From Actinoplanes sp. L3-i22 (lineage in GTDB: Bacteria > Actinomycetota > Actinomycetes > Mycobacteriales > Micromonosporaceae), in contig NZ_AP024745.1 of NCBI RefSeq assembly GCF_019704555.1, positions 876,501 to 940,500 of the forward strand: DNA of 64,000 nt, read 5' to 3'. A program made the translations under genes and the position numbers. The stretch's first letter is position 1. Every line of letters starts with the position of its first letter. Positions 28,301-35,588 of this stretch are shown here, piece after piece. Under the pieces are notes generated by a model. It was not told where the DNA came from and ran no database searches. It saw only the letters and a list, made by a program, of their open reading frames with translations.

Positions 28301-28440
28301 AGCAGCGGGGCGACGGTGGGGCGGCAGTGGGGCGACGGTGGGGCGGCAGCGGGGCGACGGTGGGGCGGCAGCGGGGCGACGGTGGGGCGACGGTGGGGCG
28401 GCAGTGGGGCGACGGTGGGGCGGCAGCGGGGCGACGGTGG
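28301..28440. repeat. 11-bp-period G-tract array, potential G-quadruplex
   Basis: Twelve GGGG tracts (first at 28307, last at 28428) are spaced exactly 11 bp apart. The loops alternate between CGACGGT and CGGCAGT or CGGCAGC, giving a 22-bp higher-order unit with one extra 11-bp half. Any four adjacent tracts fit the G4-N7 quadruplex rule on the plus strand. The array lies in the divergent region 28110-28523; the rest of that region has a GC-rich stretch and the promoter below. Confidence 0.93.
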
Positions 28441-28447
28441 TGTCGGC

Positions 28448-28474
28448 TTGTGTTCAGTGACTCGCCGGTAATAC
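28448..28474 (+). promoter_or_regulatory. predicted promoter of the SARP regulator gene
   Basis: TTGTGT at 28448-28453 and TAATAC at 28469-28474 are spaced 15 bp apart (16 if CTTGTG is used). This resembles a vegetative -35/-10 pair. It begins 7 bp after the G-tract array and would start transcription shortly before the GTG/ATG start codons at 28503/28524. Confidence 0.5.
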
Positions 28475-28523
28475 GTGACGGGCCGTACGCTGGCCACCCA
28501 CGGTGACGGAAGAGCGAGGCTGG

Positions 28524-31403
28524 ATGTCGCTGACGTTCTCGGTGCTGGGACCCGTCCGGGCCTGGCGAGATGACGCCGAGCTGGAGCTGGGGCCGCCGCA
28601 GCAGCGAGCCCTCCTCGCCGTCCTGCTGATCAACGCCGGTCACCCTCTGTCACTGCGAGAGATCGTTGCGGTGCTCTGGGGGAGTGAGCCGCCGGAGACC
28701 GCGGACAATCTCGTGCATCGGTACGTAGGGGTGCTGCGCCGGTTGTTCGAGCCCGGGCTGACCGGCCGCGGCGCCTCGCGGGTGCTGGTCCGGGGCTCGG
28801 GTGGGTACCGTCTGGACGTCGAGCCGTCCGATGTGGATCTGTCGCGGTTCCGGGCGCTGCGCCGGGACGCCGACCGGAGCGAGCCCGCCCGGGCCGCCGA
28901 GCTGCTGCTGACCGCGCTGGATCTGTGGCGCGGCCCGGTCGCCGCGGACATCCCGGCCGACGTGCGGATGCGGCCGGCGTTCACCCAGGTCGACGGCGAG
29001 CGGCTGGCCGCCCTGCGCTCGGCCGCCGAGCACGCCCCGGCGGCCGGCGGCGAGGTGGCCGAGCGGGTGCTGGCCGAGGTGCGGCCGGTGGCCGCTGCGC
29101 ATCCGCTGGACGAACTGCTGCAGGCGCGGTTCATGCTGGTCCTGGCGGCCACCGGGAAGCAGGCGGAGGCGCTGGAGGTCTTCCGGACGACGCGCACCCG
29201 GCTCGCCGGGGAGCTGGGCCTCGATCCGGGCCCGGACCTGCGCGAGGCCCAGGATCGGGTGCTGCGCCAGCAAACCGAGGCCAGCACCCGAAAAAGCGAC
29301 GATAAATCCGACAAATCCGATCGGGCCGACGCCGCGGGCAGCGCCACGGGCAGCGCCACGGGCGGCGCAGCGGGCAGCGCCGCAGGCGGCGCAGCGGAGC
29401 CGCCGATCAAGCGACCCGCCCAACTCCCACCGGACCTGGCCGTCTTCGCCGGCCGCCGCCCGGAACTCGACCAACTCCCCCCGATCGGCGACGCCCCCAC
29501 CCCGGCCACCGTGATCACCATCGGCGGCATGGGCGGATCCGGCAAGACCACCCTCGCCGTGCACTGGGCGCACCGGATCGCCACCCACTTCCCGGACGGC
29601 CACCTCTACCTCGACCTGCACGGCTTCCACCCGAACCGGGCGGCGATCAGCCCGGCCGACGCCCTGCACTCGTTCCTGGAGGCGCTCGGCGTCCCGGCCC
29701 GGAGCGTCCCGGCCAGCCTGGAGGCGCAGACCGCGCTGTTCCGCAGCCTGCTGGCCGGCCGCCGGGTGCTGATCGTGCTGGACAACGCCCGGGACAGCGA
29801 ACAGGTGCTGCCGCTGCTGCCCGGCGCGCCCGGCTGCCTCACCGTGGTGACCAGCCGCCACCAGCTGTACGACCTGGTCTCCGCGCACGGCGCCACCGCG
29901 CTCACGCTGGGCCACCTGCCGGCCGGGGACGCCGTCGAGCTGCTGTCCCGCCGGCTGGGCGCGGAGCGGGTCGCCCGCGAGCCGGCCGCCGTCGCGGAGA
30001 TCGCCGAGCTGGCCGGCCGGATCCCGCTGACCCTGGCGATGGTGTGCGCCCGGGCCGCGATGAACCCGGGGTTCTCGCTGGCCGCGATCGCCCGGGAGCT
30101 GCGCGAGTCGCACGGGAGCCTGGACGCGTTCGAGGGGGAGTCGGCGCGCTCCGGCATCCGGTCGGTCTTCGACTGGTCGTACCGCGTCCTGACCCCGCCC
30201 GCGGCCCGCCTGTTCCGCCTGTTCGCCCTGCATCCGGGGCCGGAGTGCACGACGGCCGCGGCCGCGAGCCTGGCCGGCGAGCCGATCGGGCGGGTCCGGC
30301 GGCCGCTCGCCGAGCTGCTGCGGGCGAACCTGATCGTGGAGACCGAGCCGGGCCGGTTCGGGTGTCACGACCTGCTCCGGGCGTACGCGCGGGAACTGGA
30401 CGACGAGGACGACGCCGCCCGCCGCCGGATGCTCGACCACTACCTGCGCGGCGCGGTCGACGCGGGCGCGCTGCTGTTCCCGGGCCGCGAGCGGTTGCCG
30501 TTGGAGCCGCCGGAGCCGGGCGTCGTGGTGACCGGGTTCCGGGACCTGGGCGACGCGGCGGCCTGGTTCGACGCCGAGCGGCCGGTCCTGATCGCGGCGA
30601 TCAAGCAGTACGCCACCGCCGGGGACGGCTACGCCTGGCAGCTCGCCGTCGCGCTGGAGATGTACCTGGACCGGACCGGGGCCTGGCTGGTGCAGTGGGA
30701 GATCCAGATGGCGGCCCGGGCGTCCGCGCTGTCCATCGTGGACCGGTACGCGCTGGCCTGCACCGAGCGCTCGCTCGGGTTCGTCGAGGGCCGGTTGCGC
30801 CGGTGGGCCGACGCGGACCGCCGGCTGGGTCACGCGCTGGAGCTCTTCGCCGAGCTGGGCGACGGCAACGGCGAGGCCCGGGCGCACCGGCTGCTCGCGT
30901 TCCATCTGAACCAGCGGGAGCGGTACGACACCGCGCTGGAGCACTACCGGGCGGCGGCCGAGCTCTACCGGGCGACCGGCTGGCAGTCCGGGCTGGCGCA
31001 CGTGCACAACGAGACCGGCTGGACGTACATCCTGCTCGGCGACTATCCGCAGGCGCTGGCGGAGTGCGGGCGGGCGATGGAGGCGCACCGGGCGAACGGG
31101 GACCGCAACGGCGAGGCGGCGGCCTGGGACAGCATCGGCTACGCCCAGCACCACCTCGGGGCGTACGACGAAGCCCTGATCTCGTTCAGTCACGCGTTGC
31201 GCCTCTACCGCCTGGTGCACGACCGCTACCTGGAGGCGGACACCCTGGTCCACATCGGTGACACGCACGACGCGGCCGGCCGCGGGCCGCGCGCCGAGAC
31301 GGCCTGGCGCGCCGCGCTGGTGATCCTGGACGACCTCGGTCACCCCGACGCCGGCCCGATCCGGGACCGGTTGCGCCGCCGCGAGGTGCGCGCCGTCGCC
31401 TGA
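28524..31403 (+). CDS. SARP-family regulator with NB-ARC and TPR domains (AfsR-like)
   Basis: A 959-residue activator. Residues 1 to ~90 are an OmpR-type winged helix (LTFSVLGPVRAWRDD, ALLAVLLINAGHPLSLREI). Residues ~95-245 are the bacterial transcriptional activation domain. A Gly/Ala/Ser linker follows at ~265-290. The NB-ARC ATPase has P-loop GMGGSGKT (to Thr342) and Walker B RVLIVLDNARD. TPR repeats cover ~690-950. Length and order match AfsR, which binds direct repeats near the -35 and recruits RNA polymerase. I prefer ATG 28524 (GAGG upstream) over GTG 28503. The sigma factor gene 96 bp downstream is a likely target. Confidence 0.9.
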   Translation: MSLTFSVLGPVRAWRDDAELELGPPQQRALLAVLLINAGHPLSLREIVAVLWGSEPPETADNLVHRYVGVLRRLFEPGLTGRGASRVLVRGSGGYRLDVEPSDVDLSRFRALRRDADRSEPARAAELLLTALDLWRGPVAADIPADVRMRPAFTQVDGERLAALRSAAEHAPAAGGEVAERVLAEVRPVAAAHPLDELLQARFMLVLAATGKQAEALEVFRTTRTRLAGELGLDPGPDLREAQDRVLRQQTEASTRKSDDKSDKSDRADAAGSATGSATGGAAGSAAGGAAEPPIKRPAQLPPDLAVFAGRRPELDQLPPIGDAPTPATVITIGGMGGSGKTTLAVHWAHRIATHFPDGHLYLDLHGFHPNRAAISPADALHSFLEALGVPARSVPASLEAQTALFRSLLAGRRVLIVLDNARDSEQVLPLLPGAPGCLTVVTSRHQLYDLVSAHGATALTLGHLPAGDAVELLSRRLGAERVAREPAAVAEIAELAGRIPLTLAMVCARAAMNPGFSLAAIARELRESHGSLDAFEGESARSGIRSVFDWSYRVLTPPAARLFRLFALHPGPECTTAAAASLAGEPIGRVRRPLAELLRANLIVETEPGRFGCHDLLRAYARELDDEDDAARRRMLDHYLRGAVDAGALLFPGRERLPLEPPEPGVVVTGFRDLGDAAAWFDAERPVLIAAIKQYATAGDGYAWQLAVALEMYLDRTGAWLVQWEIQMAARASALSIVDRYALACTERSLGFVEGRLRRWADADRRLGHALELFAELGDGNGEARAHRLLAFHLNQRERYDTALEHYRAAAELYRATGWQSGLAHVHNETGWTYILLGDYPQALAECGRAMEAHRANGDRNGEAAAWDSIGYAQHHLGAYDEALISFSHALRLYRLVHDRYLEADTLVHIGDTHDAAGRGPRAETAWRAALVILDDLGHPDAGPIRDRLRRREVRAVA

Positions 31404-31414
31404 GACTGACCGCC

Positions 31415-31460
31415 CGGTCAGAACTCGGTCAGATTTTCGGAAGTCCCCGCTGCCTACGGT
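31415..31460 (+). promoter_or_regulatory. SARP-box-like direct repeats and -10 before the sigma factor gene
   Basis: CGGTCAG occurs at 31415-31421 and again at 31426-31432, exactly 11 bp apart. A weaker third copy (TCGGAAG) sits at 31437-31443. A TACGGT -10-like box lies at 31455-31460, 11 bp after the third copy. SARP regulators are known to bind heptamer repeats at 11-bp steps just upstream of a -10. CTGACC/GGTCAG at 31406-31421 can also form a small hairpin. Confidence 0.45.
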
Positions 31461-31499
31461 CGCGCCCGATCGTCGCCTCGAGACAGGGACACCGGCATC

Positions 31500-32027
31500 A
31501 TGACCGTCACCACCGATCCGCGGCCGCAGCAACTGGACGACCTGGTCACCGAGCACGCGAACGCCCTGCTCAGCTACGTCCGGACGCTGGTCGGCGACCA
31601 TCACCTGGCCGAGGACATCGTCCAGGAGACGCTGATCCGGGCCTGGCGGCACACCGAGCGGCTGTTCGGCAACGAGGGCTCGGTCCGCGGCTGGCTGCTG
31701 ACCGTGGCCCGCAACCTGGCGATCGACTGGCTGCGCAGCGCCGCGAACCGGCACGAGAGCCTGGCCGGCCCGGACCACGCCGAGCGCGGCGTGCCGGACC
31801 GCGCCGTCCCCGACCACGCGGAGCAGGTGGTGGCCACCGCCGAGGTGACCACCCTGCTGCGGCGACTCTCCACCGAGCACCGGACCGTCCTGCTGCACAC
31901 CACGATGGCCGGGCGCACCGCGCTGGAGACCGCCCAGATCCTGGGCGTCCCGGTCGGCACGATCAAGTCGCGGCAGCACTACGCGCTCAACGTCCTGCGA
32001 AAGGCCCGGATCAGGCCGGAACGGTGA
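31500..32027 (+). CDS. ECF RNA polymerase sigma factor
   Basis: A 175-residue ECF sigma factor. Region 2 spans about 18-90 (HANALLSYVRTLVGDHHLAEDI, shortened: LVGDHHLAEDIVQETLIRAW and RGWLLTVARNLAIDWLR). Region 4 spans ~120-172 (STEHRTVLLHTTMAG, AQILGVPVGTIKSRQHYAL). It resembles the SigL-like group, which normally has a zinc-binding anti-sigma gene next to it. None is present; the next gene is convergent and overlaps this one by 17 bp. It lies between the SARP gene and the type VII locus and could control either. Confidence 0.87.
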   Translation: MTVTTDPRPQQLDDLVTEHANALLSYVRTLVGDHHLAEDIVQETLIRAWRHTERLFGNEGSVRGWLLTVARNLAIDWLRSAANRHESLAGPDHAERGVPDRAVPDHAEQVVATAEVTTLLRRLSTEHRTVLLHTTMAGRTALETAQILGVPVGTIKSRQHYALNVLRKARIRPER

Positions 32028-33342
32028 GGGCCGGAACGGTCAGTTCTACGCCGAGCACCGGGATCGCCACGGTCCCGTCGGCGCTCGCCGCCCACCGCCA
32101 GTGCGCGCTCTCCCCGGCGTCGCCGCAGACCAGGCCGGTCCATCCGGCGCCGCGGCTGCCGCAGAGCGCGGCCAGGGCGGCGATCTGCGCCTGGTCCGGG
32201 GCGCCGGCCAGGACGATCAGGCCGCGGACCGGCCCGCGCACGGCCGCACCACGCAACGGACCAGGCGTTTCGGTTCCGGCCGCTTTTCCCGGCGGGGCAA
32301 TTTGGGGTACGGCCTCAAGCCCGCTCGGCAGCGCAATGGGCGCCGTCCCGTCCGCGGCCGGGAGGACGAGCACCGGGGTTCCGGGCCGCAGCCGGGCCAC
32401 CTCGCCGAGCAGGTTCCGCACCACGTCCCGGGCGACGGCCCGGTCCCCGGTGACGCTGAGCACCCCGTCGAGCCGGCTCAGGTCGACGAAGAACGGCTCG
32501 CCGGCGTCGTCCGAGCCGGCCCGCACCAGGAACGCGGCGAACTGTTCGGCCGGGTCGCCGGTCCGCCACGAGCTGCCGGTGTCCCGCCGCCACCGGGTGC
32601 CGTCCACCCGCTCCCACGGCGCGCCGAGCGCGTCGGCCGGCGACAGCCACACCGAGGCGCCGCCCCGGTCCACCCGCAGCGCGTGCACCAGCCCGGCCTG
32701 GCCGGGCGCCGCGGCCGCCGCCTCGCCGACCGCGTCGTACGCCCGGCGCACCGACTCGCCGTCGGCCGCGAACCGTTCGCCGACCGCCTGCCGGACGGCC
32801 AGCCGCCGGCGGCGCCGTCCCGGCTCGGCGATCGCGTGCACGATCCGGCGGATCCCGGCGGTCACCTGGCGGCGGCTCATGATCGCGACGGTGATCAGGG
32901 CGAGCAGCACGGCGCCGACGATCGCGAGCGCGGCGGCCAGCGGGAAGGTCACCGCCGTACCGGAAGCCGGATCTTGATTTTGACCTTGTTGTTGACCCTG
33001 ATCTTGATTCTGGGTCTGACCGCCGGTCTCGCGGGCCAGCTTGACGTCGGGGCCGGACGCGTCCTGCGGCAGCCGCAGCACCCAGCCCGGGTGCAGCGGC
33101 TCGTCCGCGCTGGTCAGCGCCGCGCCGTCGGGCTGCGGGCGGCCCCGGTTGAGGTCGAGGATCTCGCCGGACCGGCGCTGGTCGCCGAGGGTGCTCGCGG
33201 CGATCGCCGGCAGCGTCTGGGACGCGTCGGCGACCACGAAGACCTTGACCAGGCCGTCGTCGGCGGCGGCCGGACCCGCGCCGAGCAGCGCCGCCCAGCC
33301 GGCCAGCAGCAGGACCAGCACGGTCCGTAGAAGCGAAGACAT
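32011..33342 (-). CDS. T7SS-linked membrane protein with LysM-like domain
   Basis: A 443-residue protein. A signal peptide covers residues 1-28 (LLRTVLVLLLAGWAALLGAG). An extracytoplasmic LysM-like domain follows at ~30-95 (VFVVADASQTLPAIAASTLG, LHPGWVLRLP). After a Gln/Asn-rich linker there is a transmembrane helix near 135-160 (AAALAIVGAVLLALITVAIM) and a basic segment (PGRRRRRLAVR). The ~270-residue C-terminus is probably cytoplasmic. Proteins of this layout occur with actinobacterial WXG100/FtsK loci, but I know no assigned role. I start it at ATG 33342; the frame runs on upstream through the divergent promoter. Its product could anchor the secretion ATPase to the wall. Confidence 0.72.
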   Translation of the reverse strand: MSSLLRTVLVLLLAGWAALLGAGPAAADDGLVKVFVVADASQTLPAIAASTLGDQRRSGEILDLNRGRPQPDGAALTSADEPLHPGWVLRLPQDASGPDVKLARETGGQTQNQDQGQQQGQNQDPASGTAVTFPLAAALAIVGAVLLALITVAIMSRRQVTAGIRRIVHAIAEPGRRRRRLAVRQAVGERFAADGESVRRAYDAVGEAAAAAPGQAGLVHALRVDRGGASVWLSPADALGAPWERVDGTRWRRDTGSSWRTGDPAEQFAAFLVRAGSDDAGEPFFVDLSRLDGVLSVTGDRAVARDVVRNLLGEVARLRPGTPVLVLPAADGTAPIALPSGLEAVPQIAPPGKAAGTETPGPLRGAAVRGPVRGLIVLAGAPDQAQIAALAALCGSRGAGWTGLVCGDAGESAHWRWAASADGTVAIPVLGVELTVPALTVPA

Positions 33343-33371
33343 GCCACCTACACGGGACCGGGCGGCGGAAA

Positions 33372-33396
33372 GGTTCGACGAAAAAACACTCGAACC
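33372..33396. promoter_or_regulatory. inverted repeat in the divergent T7SS promoter region
   Basis: GGTTCGA and TCGAACC (33372-33378 and 33390-33396) flank an A-rich 11-base centre (CGAAAAAACAC). The element lies midway between the LysM-like gene start and the effector gene start, and is AT-rich against a G+C-rich background. It is probably an operator for both genes. Confidence 0.45.
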
Positions 33397-33452
33397 AATT
33401 CGCCGGGGCGTCCCGTGTATCCCCCGACGTAGGCGACGGCGAGAGGTGGAGG

Positions 33453-35222
33453 ATGGCGCGGCAACACGCGACACCCGCGGATTTCGAGCTGGTCGGGATG
33501 AGCTCGGACCCGGCGCCCGGCGACCCGGATCAGATCCAGGGCGTCGTTCAGCGGTACGCCGACATCGCGGACGCCGCCGAGCGGGCGCTGAACGTCCTCA
33601 AGAAGGACGGGTCGATCGCGGCCGGCCGGGGCTCGGCGATGGACAAGCTGCGCGAGAAGGTCGGCGACGACCTGCCGGACAAGCTGTCCAAGACGATGCG
33701 GTCCTATCAGGACGCGGCCGACGCGTACCGGTCCTACATGCCGCGCCTGCAGGAAGCCCAGGAAACCTTCGACCGCGCCGTCGACCAGGCTCGCACCGCC
33801 GCGCCGCAGGCGAACCAGACGGTGCCGGCGCTGGCCCCGGAGGCGACCGACGCGGACAAGGCCGCCGCGTCGAAGTCGCAGAACGACATCGACGCCGCCA
33901 AGGGTCAGATGTCGGCCGCGCGCGGCCTGGCCGAGCAGGCCCGGAGCATGCGCGAGTCGGCCGAGCGGACCTGCTCGGACGCGCTCGACCGGGCGGCCGC
34001 CGAGGCGATCCCGGAACGCAACATCTTCCAGAAGATCGCGGACTTCTTCGAGGACTTCCCGTTCGTCCAGATCCTGCTCGGCATCCTGATCGCGGCCGTC
34101 GCGGTGTTCTTCCCGGTGGTCGGCTTCCTACTCGGGGCGAGCCTGTTCGCGATCACCCAGATAGCCGCGATATCCAGCGGCAAGTTCAAACTCGGCGACT
34201 TCCTGGTCGGGCTGATCGGCCTGGTCCCGGGCGGGTCGGTGCTCAAGGTGATCGGCGCCGGGGTGAAGGCCGGCGCCGGCGTGGTCGCCAAGGTGGTGCC
34301 GACGTTCGCGAAGACCGTGAACGGCAGCATCACCGGGATCAAGGCGTCGATCAACTCCAGCAAGACGATCGGACCGCTGCTCAGCAGCAACGCCGGGAAG
34401 ATCGCCAAGGAGGCCGGCAAGGGCGCCGCGGACAAGGCGGTCGACGAGACGGCGACCCAGGTGCTCAACGGCGACGAGCTGGACGCCGGGAAGATCGCCG
34501 CGGTCGGCGCGGGCGGCGCGCTGACCGGCGGCGCCGCGGGCAAGAAGAAGCTCGGCGCCGAGGGCAACGGCATCCCGGTCAAGACCGCGCCGGCCGGCGG
34601 GCCCCGGTCGCGCGGCCTGAACGACGGCGCCGGCCCGTCGGCCCCGCCGGTGCACCCGCCCGACCCGGACAGCTTCGGGGCGAACGCCCTCGACCGGCAG
34701 GGTGACTCGCTGGCGTTCAAGCACAAGGACTTCCCGGACGAGAGCTTCACCCTGCACAAGACCGATCCGGACGACATCGACCCGGCGGTCTTCCAGGTGG
34801 AACGCACCGGCGAGAAGGTCTTCTTCGACATCGACACGAACAAGTTCCGCACGTTCGACGACAAGTTCGACGACGCGCCGGAGGCGGACTTCACCAAGTT
34901 CAGCGGGCCGATCCCGACCGATCACTTCCGGGTCAAGGGCTTCGACGGCGTGGACCTCCCGAAGGTCAACGGCTTCGACGACCTGGCGAACCAGAAATCC
35001 GGCTCGGTGGTCCTGGTCCCGACCGACTCGATCCCGGACCGGTTGATCCGCCACGACTTCGAGGAGAAGCGGGTCGCCGACATCGTCCAGGGCTTCACCG
35101 ACAAGAAGGCGTTCAACCCGGTCGGCCTGGCCAAGGACGACCTGACGATCAACGACGGGAACCACCGCATCACCGCGGCGAAGCGGCTGAACCTGCCGTT
35201 CGTCCCCATTCAACTCACCTGA
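33453..35222 (+). CDS. T7SS effector with N-terminal secretion-signal domain and ParB-like C-terminus
   Basis: A 589-residue protein. Residues ~20-180 are a helical domain of the putative T7SS-signal type (PDQIQGVVQRYADIADAAER, MRSYQDAADAYRSYMPRLQE). Residues ~205-290 hold hydrophobic helices (FPFVQILLGILIAAVAVFF). A Gly/Ala/Pro linker leads to a C-terminal domain ending in DDLTINDGNHRITAAKRLN, which resembles the ParB/Srx fold where such proteins bind or cut nucleic acid or hydrolyse nucleotides. The ATG has GGAGG close upstream. It is followed after 32 bp by the WXG100 gene, which could be its secretion partner. No immunity gene is evident next to it, so an antibacterial role is not proven. 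Confidence 0.75.
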   Translation: MARQHATPADFELVGMSSDPAPGDPDQIQGVVQRYADIADAAERALNVLKKDGSIAAGRGSAMDKLREKVGDDLPDKLSKTMRSYQDAADAYRSYMPRLQEAQETFDRAVDQARTAAPQANQTVPALAPEATDADKAAASKSQNDIDAAKGQMSAARGLAEQARSMRESAERTCSDALDRAAAEAIPERNIFQKIADFFEDFPFVQILLGILIAAVAVFFPVVGFLLGASLFAITQIAAISSGKFKLGDFLVGLIGLVPGGSVLKVIGAGVKAGAGVVAKVVPTFAKTVNGSITGIKASINSSKTIGPLLSSNAGKIAKEAGKGAADKAVDETATQVLNGDELDAGKIAAVGAGGALTGGAAGKKKLGAEGNGIPVKTAPAGGPRSRGLNDGAGPSAPPVHPPDPDSFGANALDRQGDSLAFKHKDFPDESFTLHKTDPDDIDPAVFQVERTGEKVFFDIDTNKFRTFDDKFDDAPEADFTKFSGPIPTDHFRVKGFDGVDLPKVNGFDDLANQKSGSVVLVPTDSIPDRLIRHDFEEKRVADIVQGFTDKKAFNPVGLAKDDLTINDGNHRITAAKRLNLPFVPIQLT

Positions 35223-35254
35223 TCCACCGGTAACACCGACAGAAGGAGAGCACC

Positions 35255-35548
35255 ATGCCCGACTACCGGGTCAACTCGGACGAGACCGCCTCGACCTCGC
35301 AGGCGCTGCTCAACGACTTCAGCCAGCTGCAGGACAAGCTGACCGAGGTCAAGGGCAAGATCTCCAGCCTGCTGGCGAACGGCTACAGCACGCCGGCCGC
35401 CCAGCAGAAGTTCTCGCCCTTCTTCGACGAGTTCGCCAAGGGCTTCGACCAGGTCAACCAGGGCCTGCAGGGGATCGGCCAGTACGTCAAGTCGGTCGGC
35501 GACGCGTTCTCGCAGACCGACGACCAGCTGGGCTCCAACCTCAACTGA
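35255..35548 (+). CDS. WXG100-family ESX-like protein
   Basis: A 97-residue helical hairpin protein, the usual ESAT-6/CFP-10 size. The turn between helices reads LLANGYSTPAA, so the canonical Trp-x-Gly is replaced by Asn-Gly, a variant seen in actinobacterial WXG100 proteins. The start has the strongest ribosome site in this locus (AAGGAG, spacing 8), suggesting high expression. It is probably secreted by the ATPase encoded 40 bp downstream, alone or as a dimer with the effector. Confidence 0.82.
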   Translation: MPDYRVNSDETASTSQALLNDFSQLQDKLTEVKGKISSLLANGYSTPAAQQKFSPFFDEFAKGFDQVNQGLQGIGQYVKSVGDAFSQTDDQLGSNLN

Positions 35549-35588
35549 CCGAGTCCCACGCCGTCCCGACACGAAAGCAGATGTTGCC

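Noticed and set aside
27530..28440. Repeat arrays as CRISPR
   Set aside because: Units are contiguous with no unique spacers, and no cas genes are nearby.
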